A stretch of DNA of 64,000 nt from Roseovarius carneus (GTDB lineage Bacteria; Pseudomonadota; Alphaproteobacteria; Rhodobacterales; Rhodobacteraceae), in NCBI RefSeq assembly GCF_020141465.1, contig NZ_JAHSPD010000001.1, positions 2,524,374 to 2,588,373 of the forward strand, read 5' to 3'. Of the stretch, positions 39,572 through 49,400 are shown in pieces. Made by a program: the position numbers and the translations under genes. Every line of letters begins with the position of its first letter. Position 1 is the stretch's first letter. Under the pieces are notes generated by a model, which saw nothing but the letters and a program-made list of their open reading frames with translations, was not told where the DNA came from and did no database searches.

Positions 39572-41778
39572 TGCGCATGATGGCCCGCCTGCTGCCACTT
39601 CTGACGTTCTTGATGGCGCTTGTCCTGCCCGGCGTGGCCTTGGCTCAGGACACGGCGGGAAACACGCAACACAATACTGCCCCCGCAGTCCTCATTGCCG
39701 ATGACGTCTACATCACCGGGGATAATACGCTGGTGGCCGAAGGCAATGTCGAAGCGCTTTATCAAGGGCAGCGGATCACAGCGCGCTCTATCACCTATGA
39801 TCAAACACGCGATATTCTGGTGCTGGATGGACCGATAACCCTTGATGACGGGGCCTACACGGTCGTTCTGGCCGATAGTGGTCAGCTGGACGCCGAAATG
39901 CGCAACGGCATCCTGCGCGGCGCGCGGATCGTGATGGATGACCAATTGCAGATGGCCGCCCAGCAGATGAACCGCGTCGAGGGGCGCTATAACCAGCTTT
40001 ATAAAACTGCCGTCACCTCGTGTCAGGTCTGCACAGATGGTCGCCCGCCGCTTTGGCAAATCCGCGCCCGGCGCGTGGTGCATGATCAGGAAACACGCCA
40101 GCTCTATCTCGATGATGCGCAGTTTCGTATCCTCGACATGCCAGTCTTCTATGTGCCGCGCCTGCGCCTGCCCGACCCCACGCTGGAACGGGCCACGGGG
40201 TTTCTCATCCCCTCGCTCTACAACTCAACCCTGCTCGGCGTGGGGTTCAAAGCCCCGTATTTCATCCGCATCGGCGACGACAAGGACCTCACGGTCACGC
40301 CCTATCTATCCACCGAGACGCGCACGCTTGAGCTGCGCTACAGACAGGCTTTCGCGAATGGCGGAATCGAGTTCAACGGCGCCATTTCCAATGATGATCT
40401 GGGACGCGGGCGCAGCGACACGCGCGGCTATATCTTTGGGCGCGGCCTGTTCGAGCTGCGCAACGACTTCATCCTGCGCTTTGATATCGAGGCGGTGAAT
40501 GATGACGCCTATCTCGTTGATTACGACTATTCCACCAAGGACAGGCTCGACAGCGAGATTTCGGTCTCGCGGGTGGACCGCGACGAATCGATGCGCGCGG
40601 CCCTCACCTATTATGAAAACCTGCTCTTGAACCAAAGCAACTCCACCCTGCCCACTGTCACCGCCGATGCGACCTATGAGCGGCGTTTTTTCCCGGCAGC
40701 AACGGGCGGCGAACTGCGATTTTCCGCCGAGGTCGCGAGCGGTTACCGCACGTCCGGTTTGACCACGGACGGGCCGGATGTGGATCTCTTTGCCGATGGG
40801 CGCGATGTCATGCGACTCACGACCGAAGGGGCGTGGCTGCGCAACTGGACCTTGATGGGCGGCCTGCGCGCTGGCGTGCAGGCGGGGCTTGCCGTGGATC
40901 ATTTCGAGGTCGAGGGTGCGGGCGGCACCTCACTCAGCTCAAAGACCGACATAACCCCGGCCGCCGCGATCACCTTCCGCTACCCGCTGGCCAAGACCAC
41001 TGCGCGCGGCGTGAGCCATGTGATTGAGCCTGCGCTGCAACTGGCCTGGGCTGGCGGCGACACACCAAACGTCCCCAATGAACGGGCCACCCGCACCGAA
41101 TTCGACGAGGGCAATCTTTTATCGCTGTCGCGCTTTGCCGCTGATGACCGCCGCGAGCGGGGAATAAGTGCGGCCTACGGGCTTACATGGTCCCGGTTTG
41201 ATCCAGATGGGCTGTCGAGCACTCTCAGCTTCGGGCAGATAGTGCGTGACCGCACGCAACGCGAGGCCACCGGCGGGATGACCTTCTCCAGCACCTCAGG
41301 CCTGCGTGGGGAATTCTCCGATATCCTTGTGGCCGGGCAAATATCCGCCCAGAACGGGGTCGCTTTTGCCGCGCGCGGCCTTTTTGACAATGAGCTGTCC
41401 ACCACCAAAGCCGAAGCACGGGCCAGTTGGCAAAACGACCTGACCAATCTGGGGGCAAGCTATATCTGGCTCCGCGAGGATCTGATGGAAGAACGCCCCA
41501 GCAACGTCTCCGAATGGGCGTTTGACGGCTCCTACCGTCTGGCACGCCATTGGACCGGAAATGCGCAATGGCGCTATGACGTGGTGAATGATGAAAGCGT
41601 GACAGCCGGGATCGGCCTCACATATACGAACGAATGCGTGGATATCGCGCTTTCGGCCTCGCGCAGGTTCGCCTCTTCCACTATCCTCACACCATCGACC
41701 GATATCAGCCTCACGGTGGGGCTGCGCGGGTTTTCCACCCGGACCGAAGATAAAAGCTACGTGCGAGATTGCAAATGA
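39568..41778 (+). CDS. lptD: LPS assembly protein LptD
   Basis: Outer-membrane beta barrel that inserts LPS on the cell surface. A signal peptide (about residues 1-27, ending GVALA) is followed by the OstA/LptA-like beta-taco domain (about 40-140) and the barrel. Cys are present at SCQVC, NECVD and the C-terminal RDCK, consistent with inter-domain disulfides. Two other ATGs (39571, 39577) are possible starts; the AGGAGG fits the 39577 one best. Length of 736 is normal. It overlaps lptG and surA. DsbB at 51.7 kb and SurA next door would help it fold. Confidence 0.94.
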   Translation: MMRMMARLLPLLTFLMALVLPGVALAQDTAGNTQHNTAPAVLIADDVYITGDNTLVAEGNVEALYQGQRITARSITYDQTRDILVLDGPITLDDGAYTVVLADSGQLDAEMRNGILRGARIVMDDQLQMAAQQMNRVEGRYNQLYKTAVTSCQVCTDGRPPLWQIRARRVVHDQETRQLYLDDAQFRILDMPVFYVPRLRLPDPTLERATGFLIPSLYNSTLLGVGFKAPYFIRIGDDKDLTVTPYLSTETRTLELRYRQAFANGGIEFNGAISNDDLGRGRSDTRGYIFGRGLFELRNDFILRFDIEAVNDDAYLVDYDYSTKDRLDSEISVSRVDRDESMRAALTYYENLLLNQSNSTLPTVTADATYERRFFPAATGGELRFSAEVASGYRTSGLTTDGPDVDLFADGRDVMRLTTEGAWLRNWTLMGGLRAGVQAGLAVDHFEVEGAGGTSLSSKTDITPAAAITFRYPLAKTTARGVSHVIEPALQLAWAGGDTPNVPNERATRTEFDEGNLLSLSRFAADDRRERGISAAYGLTWSRFDPDGLSSTLSFGQIVRDRTQREATGGMTFSSTSGLRGEFSDILVAGQISAQNGVAFAARGLFDNELSTTKAEARASWQNDLTNLGASYIWLREDLMEERPSNVSEWAFDGSYRLARHWTGNAQWRYDVVNDESVTAGIGLTYTNECVDIALSASRRFASSTILTPSTDISLTVGLRGFSTRTEDKSYVRDCK

Positions 41779-43094
41779 CATTGATGCGCCCCCTTCGCCA
41801 ACTGACAGCAGCCCTCATTACGGGCACATGCCTGAGCGTGGCAGCCATTGCCCCGCCTGCCCTCGCACAGGGTCTGTTTGAGCCTTTAATCAAGGTAAAC
41901 GGGCAAGCGATCACGCGGTACGAGTTGGAGCAGCGCGCCCGCCTTCTGGGCCTGTTGCGCGCCCCTGCCGAGCCCAACAGGTTGGCCCGTGAACAACTGA
42001 TCGAGGACCGCTTGAAGCTGGAAGCGGCAAACCTTCAAGGCATCGTGCTGAGCGAAGAGGAACTCGCGGACGGGATGGAGCAATTCGCGGCGCGCGGAAA
42101 CCTTACCGGCGAGCAGATGATCCAGCTTCTTGAGCGTGGCGGCGTCGACGAGGAAACCTTCCGCGAATTCGTGCGCGCGGGCCTGACATGGCGCGAAGTC
42201 ACGCGGGTGCGGTTTGGCGCGCGTATCTCGGTGAGCGAGGAAGATCTGGAGCGTGCACGCAACGCAATCGGCTCGGAGACCGGTGTGCGCGTGCTCTTGT
42301 CCGAAATCATCATACCCGTCACACCCGAAACTCAGGAAGAGGTGATGGCCACCGCCACTCGCATTTCTGAATTGGACAGCGTGTCTGCCTTTGCAGCTGA
42401 GGCGCGACGCTTCTCCGCGACTGCGACACGCGACCAAGGCGGACAAATGCCCTGGACGCCGATCACACGCTTGCCTGCGGGCCTGCGCCCGCTCCTTCTT
42501 GGCCTGGCGCCGGGCGAGGTGACCGATCCGCTGCCGCTGGACGGGGCCGTGGCCCTTTTTCAGTTGCGCGATATCGAAGAGATCGACGTGGTACAGCCCG
42601 AGTATTCCGCAATTGAATACGCCGCCTATTACATTGATGGCGGGCGCAGCGAGGCTGCATTGGCGCGCGCGGCTCAGATCGACGCGGACACCGACACATG
42701 CGATGACCTCTACGGGATTGCCCAAGGTCAGCCCGCAGCCGTGCTGGAACGCGGCACCAAAGCGCCTTCGGAAATTCCACAAGATATAGCAATTGTCCTC
42801 TCGCGGCTCGACCCCGGCGAGGTGGATTACACCATGACGCGCGCAAACGGGCAAACGCTGGTCCTGTTGATGATGTGTGGACGCGCCGAGGTGATTGCCG
42901 AAGATCCCGGCACGCCTGCTGCCGCACCCCAAGCTGCCGAGACGGCTGAGGGCGAAGAGGGTGGCGAAACTGTAGAGCTTGCGCCTGATGAGACGGCTCA
43001 GCTTTCGGCGCAAATCGCCAATCAGCGGATGGAGAGCTTTTCCGACGGCTACCTTGAGCAGTTACGCTCCGAGGCGCGGATCATCGAGTACTGA
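41775..43094 (+). CDS. surA: Periplasmic chaperone / peptidylprolyl isomerase SurA
   Basis: Escorts beta-barrel proteins such as LptD to the outer membrane. The ATG at 41775 overlaps the lptD stop as ATGA and gives 439 residues. A signal peptide (about 1-32, ending PALA) is followed by the SurA N-terminal helical domain (VNGQAITRYELEQR, then LEAANLQGIVLSEEEL) and a parvulin PPIase domain (about 165-265) with GGQMPWTPITRLP. The tail has an acidic, Ala/Glu-rich patch near residues 375-400. Confidence 0.9.
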   Translation: MTLMRPLRQLTAALITGTCLSVAAIAPPALAQGLFEPLIKVNGQAITRYELEQRARLLGLLRAPAEPNRLAREQLIEDRLKLEAANLQGIVLSEEELADGMEQFAARGNLTGEQMIQLLERGGVDEETFREFVRAGLTWREVTRVRFGARISVSEEDLERARNAIGSETGVRVLLSEIIIPVTPETQEEVMATATRISELDSVSAFAAEARRFSATATRDQGGQMPWTPITRLPAGLRPLLLGLAPGEVTDPLPLDGAVALFQLRDIEEIDVVQPEYSAIEYAAYYIDGGRSEAALARAAQIDADTDTCDDLYGIAQGQPAAVLERGTKAPSEIPQDIAIVLSRLDPGEVDYTMTRANGQTLVLLMMCGRAEVIAEDPGTPAAAPQAAETAEGEEGGETVELAPDETAQLSAQIANQRMESFSDGYLEQLRSEARIIEY

Positions 43095-44068
43095 TGTCCG
43101 GCCCCCTACCGCCGGTCGCGCTCAGCTGCGGCGAGCCAGCGGGGATCGGCCCCGAGATAGCCGCCCGCGCCCGCACGGAACTGGGTTCGGCGCTGCCGTT
43201 TTTCTGGATCGGTGACCCGCGCCATTTGCCCTCCGGCACCGAAATCACCGAGATCGCATCGCCGCAAGAGGCGCTGAGCGCGCGGGGCCTGCCGGTTCTG
43301 GTGCATGAAATGCCGGGGCCACTGACGCCCGGCACGCCAAACCCTGACCACGCAGCAGGCGTGATCAGCGCCATCGCGCGCGGGGTGGAGCTTGTTCAAT
43401 CGGGCGCGGCATCGGCGCTTTGCACGGCCCCTATCCACAAAAAAGCGCTTCAGGATGGGGCTGGCTTTGCCTACCCAGGCCATACAGAATACCTCGCAGC
43501 TCTCTGCGGTACACCGCGCGTTGTGATGATGCTGGCCTCTGATCAGCTGCGCGTCGTGCCAGCAACGATCCATATCCCGTTGAAGGATGTGCCTGCCGCG
43601 CTTGACGCCACAGGGCTACGCGAAACGATCCAGATCACCCATGCCGGGCTGATCCGCGATTTTGGGATCGAGGCACCCCGGATCGTGGTGGCAGGGCTCA
43701 ACCCCCATGCGGGCGAAGGCGGTAAGATGGGGCTGGAGGAGATCGAGATGATCGCCCCTGTCGTGGCGGCTCTGCGCCATGAGGGGATGGATGTGCGCGG
43801 ACCACTGTCTGCCGATACGATGTTTCATTCAGCGGCGCGCGCGCGCTATGACGCGGCGGTCTGTATGTATCACGATCAAGCCCTCATCCCGATCAAGACG
43901 CTGGATTTTGATCGCGGTGTGAATGTCACCCTCGGCCTGCCCTTCGTGCGCACCTCGCCTGATCATGGCACGGCTCTTGATATCGCGGGCGAGGCTCGGG
44001 CGAATCCAACCTCCCTGATCGAGGCCCTGCGCATGGCCGCGCGCATGGGCGCAGCGCGACGGGCATGA
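43094..44068 (+). CDS. pdxA: 4-hydroxythreonine-4-phosphate dehydrogenase
   Basis: NAD-dependent step of pyridoxal phosphate synthesis (DXP-dependent route). The 324 residues begin with [16 protein letters not shown], include APIHKKALQ, the metal His in PGHTEYLA, and [13 protein letters not shown]. The C-terminal block is [42 protein letters not shown]. The start overlaps the surA stop and the stop overlaps the rsmA start. Confidence 0.95.
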   Translation: MSGPLPPVALSCGEPAGIGPEIAARARTELGSALPFFWIGDPRHLPSGTEITEIASPQEALSARGLPVLVHEMPGPLTPGTPNPDHAAGVISAIARGVELVQSGAASALCTAPIHKKALQDGAGFAYPGHTEYLAALCGTPRVVMMLASDQLRVVPATIHIPLKDVPAALDATGLRETIQITHAGLIRDFGIEAPRIVVAGLNPHAGEGGKMGLEEIEMIAPVVAALRHEGMDVRGPLSADTMFHSAARARYDAAVCMYHDQALIPIKTLDFDRGVNVTLGLPFVRTSPDHGTALDIAGEARANPTSLIEALRMAARMGAARRA

Positions 44069-44904
44069 GCGGGGACACCCTTCCTCCCTTGCGCGACGTC
44101 ATCGCGGCGCATGGCCTCACGGCGCGCAAGTCCATGGGGCAGAATTTCCTGCTGGATCTGAACCTTACGGCAAAGATCGCGCGGCAAGCAGGCGATGTGA
44201 GCGCTTGTGACGTTCTTGAGATCGGCCCCGGTCCGGGGGGTCTCACACGCGGGCTTCTGGAGGCCGGCGCGCGGCATGTTCTGGCCATTGAGAAAGATGC
44301 ACGCTGCCTGCCCGTACTGGCCGATATCGCAGCGGCCTATCCTGACCGGCTTACCGTGCTGGAGGGCGACGCGCTGGCGATTGACCCGCTGGCACATCTC
44401 ACACCGCCCATCCGCGTGGCCGCCAACCTGCCCTATAATGTCGGCACGGAGCTTTTGATCCGCTGGCTCACCCCGCCCGACTGGCCACCTTATTGGCAGA
44501 GCCTCACCTTGATGTTTCAGCGCGAAGTGGCCGAGCGGATCGTGGCCACCCCCGGCTCCAAAGCCTACGGTCGGCTCGCCCTTCTTGCACAGTGGCGCAG
44601 CACCGCCCGCATCGCGATGAGCCTGCCACCGGGGGCCTTCACGCCGCCGCCCAAAGTATCGTCGGCAGTGGTGCATATCGAGGCGCTGGCCGAGCCGCGC
44701 TATCCAGCCAACCAGAAGGTGCTGGAGCGGGTCGTGGCAAAAGCGTTCAACCAGCGGCGCAAGATGTTGCGCGCAGCCCTCAAAGGGCTTGCCCCGGATA
44801 TCGAGGACCGCCTGATTGCGGCGGGCATTGCGCCCACCGACCGGGCCGAAACCGTCACGCTGGAGCAGTTCTGCGCGCTGGCACGGACGGTGGAAGCGGG
44901 ATGA
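44065..44904 (+). CDS. rsmA: 16S rRNA (adenine(1518)-N(6)/adenine(1519)-N(6))-dimethyltransferase
   Basis: Dimethylates two adenines at the 3' end of 16S rRNA and acts as a late 30S checkpoint. The 279 residues show [17 protein letters not shown], the SAM motif [15 protein letters not shown], and the catalytic [26 protein letters not shown] near the C-terminus is typical of KsgA. The start overlaps pdxA by four bases and the stop overlaps the next gene. pdxA-rsmA adjacency is common in proteobacteria. Confidence 0.96.
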   Translation: MSGDTLPPLRDVIAAHGLTARKSMGQNFLLDLNLTAKIARQAGDVSACDVLEIGPGPGGLTRGLLEAGARHVLAIEKDARCLPVLADIAAAYPDRLTVLEGDALAIDPLAHLTPPIRVAANLPYNVGTELLIRWLTPPDWPPYWQSLTLMFQREVAERIVATPGSKAYGRLALLAQWRSTARIAMSLPPGAFTPPPKVSSAVVHIEALAEPRYPANQKVLERVVAKAFNQRRKMLRAALKGLAPDIEDRLIAAGIAPTDRAETVTLEQFCALARTVEAG

Positions 44905-45494
44905 GCCTCGCGATTCTCATGCCCGCCGCAGGCGCGTCCCAGCGGATGGGCGGGCGCGACAAACTGATGGAGCTGGTGGGCGGCGAGGCGCTCTTGGTGC
45001 GCCAAGTGCGGCGGGCGCTGGCCACCGGGGCGGAGGTCTACGTGACGCTGCGCAAGGACAGGCCAAAACGGGCGGACGCGCTCAACAAAGCGCCGCGCGC
45101 GCGCCATGTGTGGGTGGAAAAGCCCAATGAGGGGATTGCAGCCTCCATCCGTGCAGGTATCGCCGCGTTGGGTGTCGACGTAACGGCGGTGATGGTTCTT
45201 CTGCCCGACCTGCCCGAGATTGAGCACTCTGATCTGGAGGCTGTGATCGCTGCTTACCGCGACCATCCCGGAGCCGTCTTGCGCGGTGCCACTGTGGTGG
45301 GTGCGCCGGGGCATCCGGTGATCTTCCCGCGGGCGTGGTTCGACGCGCTTGGGCGGCTCAAAGGGGATCAGGGCGCAGGTGCACTGCTTACAGGCAATGA
45401 CATCCGCCTGCACCCCCTACCCGGTGCGCGCGCGCTCACTGATCTTGATACGCCAGAGGCGTGGGAGGCATGGCGCAAGCGCACTAGCCTGTAG
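44901..45494 (+). CDS. MobA-like nucleotidyltransferase family protein
   Basis: A 197-residue NTP-transferase-fold protein. The N-terminal nucleotide loop is [21 protein letters not shown] (a GxGxSxRMG-type motif); the [12 protein letters not shown] stretch carries the metal Asp, and [16 protein letters not shown] and [11 protein letters not shown] follow. This pattern is shared by molybdopterin cytidylyl/guanylyl transferases (MocA/MobA). No molybdoenzyme is nearby, so the acceptor is not established. It is the last gene of the lptF chain, overlapping the rsmA stop. Confidence 0.82.
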   Translation: MSLAILMPAAGASQRMGGRDKLMELVGGEALLVRQVRRALATGAEVYVTLRKDRPKRADALNKAPRARHVWVEKPNEGIAASIRAGIAALGVDVTAVMVLLPDLPEIEHSDLEAVIAAYRDHPGAVLRGATVVGAPGHPVIFPRAWFDALGRLKGDQGAGALLTGNDIRLHPLPGARALTDLDTPEAWEAWRKRTSL

Positions 45495-45512
45495 CGAGAC
45501 TCTAGCAGGACT

Positions 45513-46176
45513 TCATCGCGCAGGAGCACCAAGCAAGGCTTGCGCCTCGCGTGATTTCAACGACACGCGCGCCGCCCCGAATCCTGCGGTGTCACCATCG
45601 GCTAGCTCAGGGAAAAGCTCCAATATTTCAGCCTTTTGCGCAGCACTCACGCTTTGCATCGCCTGCGCGCCGGGTTGAAAGCTTTCGCTCCAGACATTAT
45701 CCGCCAGAAGCACCTTGTGGCGGTTGTACATCACATGGGCATAGGTCGTGCCAGCATCAGGCATCATGCGCCGCATAGCGCGCAGCCCGGTCAGATCCTT
45801 AGCGGCGACCAAAGCCCAGCGCTCATCACACATCATCTCGGCCTCACTTGTCGTGGGAAGCATGTCGTGATTGGGGCTGACCATCATATCGCGGTCCGGC
45901 ATACCCTCGCCCAACCCTCCCGCCTTGATAAGCACTGGACGCAAGCCGCGCGCGGGCTTCAAATCCGCATGGCTCAGCGCACGAATAAACTTGCCGCGGG
46001 TGATGGCCGTGTCGCAGGGGTGCAGATCCTCATCCTCCACCGAGTGCAGGCCTCGCGGCGTGTCCACGGCCGTGCCGCGCGTAAAGCAGATCTGCACCAT
46101 CAAACCCGATGTTCAGATCGTCTTTATGGGTGCCGCGCAGCGTATCATTCCCTGAACTTCCGAGCATCGTGGCCAT
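45513..46176 (-). pseudogene. Frameshifted Hint-domain protein
   Basis: Two frames together make a small RTX/Hint protein. The 5' part starts at the ATG at 46176 behind GGAG and reads MATMLGSSGNDTLRG, an RTX-like start, to about GFDG. The Hint domain then continues in a shifted frame from VQICFTRGTAVDTPRG to the stop at 45513. The Hint part aligns along its length with the C-terminus of the large RTX protein at 46486-49971, sharing RPVLIKAG/KPVLIGAG, VSPNH, LVAAKDLT/LVAAKHLT, SFQPG and LFPEL. The loop around GKFIRALSHADL looks shortened. A sequencing error of one or two bases is the alternative to decay. Confidence 0.65.
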
Positions 46177-46485
46177 GGTTATCTTCTCCACCATAATAAT
46201 GAAGCCGCATCCCAGCGCCGTCAGGGGCAGAGCCGACAATCTGTTACATATTATTTATGTAGGGGCGGAAATTGCCTCAAAAAGAATTCCCAATACTTAT
46301 GCGCATATTGGCGTAAATGACGTACCATAACGCACTGTATGCCGCCTTATTGCCAGCCAAAACGAAACAATCCCGGCAAAATGCCGGGATTGTTCCCACT
46401 CGAAACCGATATAGCCCCCGCGACCGATTCCACGGGTCGGCCCGCCCCCCAACATGGGAGCCGGGCCCGACCCTGCTGCAAAGGC
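46177..46485. other. Spacer between the two Hint genes (309 bp)
   Basis: No gene seen. The left part (46190-46320) is AT-rich and presumably holds the promoter of the frameshifted gene. The right part contains the perfect hairpin at 46366-46394 that ends the large RTX gene. Nothing else is recognised. Confidence 0.6.
46366..46394 (-). terminator. Intrinsic terminator of the RTX/Hint gene
   Basis: A perfect 13-bp stem, AACAATCCCGGCA with its complement, around an AAA loop. On the minus strand it is followed by TCGTTTTGG. It lies about 92 bp past the RTX stop. The T tract is interrupted but the stem is very strong. Confidence 0.75.
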
Positions 46486-49400
46486 TTACCTCGTCAGAAG
46501 CTTCGCTTCGTGCTTTTTCAGCGATCGGCGTGCGGCCTGATACGCTGCAATACCGTCCGCATCGCGCAGCTCGGGGAAGAGCATATAGATCTCCTCGCGC
46601 TGCTCGGTGTCCATATCACCCAAAGTCTGCTCACCGGGTTGGAAGCTTTCGGTCCAGCTGCCGTTGGAAAGCACGACCTCGTGCTGGTCAAACATGAAGT
46701 GGATATATGTCACGGCATCCGTATCAACCGTATCCACCCCTTCTAGATCAGTCAGGTGCTTGGCCGCCACGAGAACCTCACGATCCTCGAAGTAGAGCGC
46801 CGACTTCTCGTTGTTGATCAGAACCCGGTGGTTCGGACTGACCAGCAGATCTGTCTCAGGCAGATTACGGCCCAAGGCGCCTGCGCCGATCAAAACCGGC
46901 TTCATCTGCGGGGCCTGAAGAAGCTCGCGCCCTTCCAAGTCCCGGCGACCAACCCAGCGGATCTCCTGAAGCCCGTTGTCACGGGTGATGACCTTGTCAC
47001 CCACTTCAAGGTCCTCGACCAGACGCTCACCCTTGGGTGTCGCAATCTTGGTGCCCGGCGTGAAGCAGGGGATGATCCGCTCGATTTCCTGGAACGTCAT
47101 GGAGCCTGTAACGGCCCCACCAGGTGCATCGAGGAAGTTGATCGTGCCGCTGGTAGAGTTGCCATCGGGATCAACCGTTTGGCCTGTGATCTCAAAATCT
47201 CCGGCACCCGTCAGGTCCAGCGTGTCAAAGTCATCGCCGCCCGAGCCACCATCGGCATTGTCGCCAAAGCCGTCTGCCGCGCTGCCGATGATGAACGTAT
47301 CACGCCCGGTATCGCCCGACATGTCATCCGCACCGGCACCACCGATGATCGTGTCATTGTCGGCGCGCCCCTCGATCGTGTCGTCGCCATCGCCGCCTTC
47401 GATGATATCGTCACCGTTGCCGCCTTGGATGTCATCATTGCCGTCCCCGCCAAGGATGCTGTCATCGCCGTCTTGGCCACGGATTTCATCGTCGTCGATG
47501 CCGCCATCAATGGTATCATTGCCATCGCCACCGAGGATGGTGTCATTGTCATCCTCGCCAAAGATCACATCATCGCCAGCACCGCCGTCGAGGAAGTCAT
47601 CACCATTGTCCAGCTCAGGGTCTGTTGCATCAGGGATGTTCGCACCGGCCAAGTTAACCCCACCAAAGATGGTGTCATCGCCATCGCCGCCGAACACGGT
47701 ATCGCTGCCCTCGCCTGCGGTGATTTCGTCGTCACCGGTACCGCCTTCAATCTCGTCATCATCCAGACCGCCGTCGATCACATCATCGCCCGCGCCGCCA
47801 GTGATGGTGTCGGCATCATCGCCAGTGAAGATCGTGTCATTGCCAGCGCCGCCAGCAACCAGATCGCGATCATTGTCGGGGTCGGTATCGGCGGGCACGA
47901 AAGGTGTGCCATTGAACCCATCATCGGGCAGAGGTGTGTTCGCACCTGTCAGAGGTGTGTTCGCACTTGTCAAAGGTGTGTTCGCACCTGTCAAAGGTGC
48001 GCTCGTGTCGATGAAATCATCACCACCACCGCCAAGGGCAGTGTCCTGACCATCGCCGCCAATCAGGCTGTCCGCACCGGGGCCACCAATCAGGCTATCA
48101 TCGCCTTCGCCGCCGACAAGCGTGTTGTCGCCCGCATCGCCGCGCAGCGTATCGTCGCCTGCGCCACCATCAAGGCTGTCATTACCATCGTCGCCGCGCA
48201 GGCTGTCGTCGCCCGCGCCGCCGTCAATCGTATCGTCGCCATCACGGCCACGCACAGTGTCGTCGCCATCACCCGCTTCGATGATATCATCATCGGTGCC
48301 TGTAGGCGTGCCGATCAGGCTGTCGTCATTGTCCACACGGTCGCCATCGGGATCGCCTGTATAGGGCAGGTCGATCACATCGTCGCCCGGCGTGCCGGAT
48401 ACGATCCCATCGGGAAACGCTCTGTCCTCCGCAACGACCACCGTGACTGTGGCCGTGTCCGTGCCGCCATTGCCATCGGAAACCGTGTATTCAAATGTAT
48501 CGGTGCCGACAAAGCCCGCAGGCGGGGTATAGGCGATGGTGTTGTCGGCATTGACCGACGTCGTGCCGCCATTCGCGCTCGGGGTTGAGGAGATGACGCT
48601 GAGCGTGTCGCCTGCATCCGCATCGCTATCATTGCCCAGCACGGTGATGTCCGTCGCCAGATCTTCGACGGTGGATGCGGTATCATCCCCTGCGACGGGG
48701 GCCGCGTTTGCAGCAGGAAGTAGGATGTTTTCGATCTCGGTGAACGTGCTTGTTCCCGTCACATCGCCGGTCTCAGGGTCAAGAAACTCAATCGTGCCGC
48801 TGGTTGAATTGCCATCGGCGTCATCCACCACGTCAACGATGCGCAGCGGCCCGCTATCGCGCAGATCAAGCGTATCATCGTCATTGCCACCCGCACCGCC
48901 GTCAATCGTGTCACCGCCAGTGGCGCCCATGATCAGGTCAGCATCATCGCCGCCTTGGATATCGTCAGCGCCTTCGCCGCCGGTCAGCACGTCATCGCCA
49001 CCCTCGCCGATCAGGATGTCGTCCCCCTCTTCGCCGTTCAGCGTGTCATCGCCCTCGGCAATTACGGGAACCGTGTCAAAGAAAACGTCCGTAAGCTTGA
49101 TGCCCGATGTAGCAGGGCCGTTCTGCGCATGCTCAACAATGATCTGCGAAACTGGGCCGGGAATATCGACCAGCACCGAATAAGCTTGCGACGTATCAGG
49201 GCCGTAGCCACCATTACTGTCTGCGGTATCCGCACCAGCCACGCTATCGGTGTCCAGCAAAGTGACATTCGCACCGGCGGTGAGGGTCACGGTGATCGGG
49301 CCGTCGGGGCCAATCGCCGTGACGGTCACAACGCCGTCACCGTCGACATCGTTGATGCGGAAGGACACGTTCTCAACCGGGGCGGAGAAATCCAGCGTAT

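Noticed and set aside
47931..48000. Short regular repeats as a CRISPR array
   Set aside because: Units are contiguous without spacers and lie in frame inside the RTX coding sequence. No cas genes are present.
46756..48588. A 610-codon plus-strand frame opposite the RTX gene
   Set aside because: Its Ile/Val/Ala-rich repeats are the complement of the Gly/Asp repeat codons on the minus strand.
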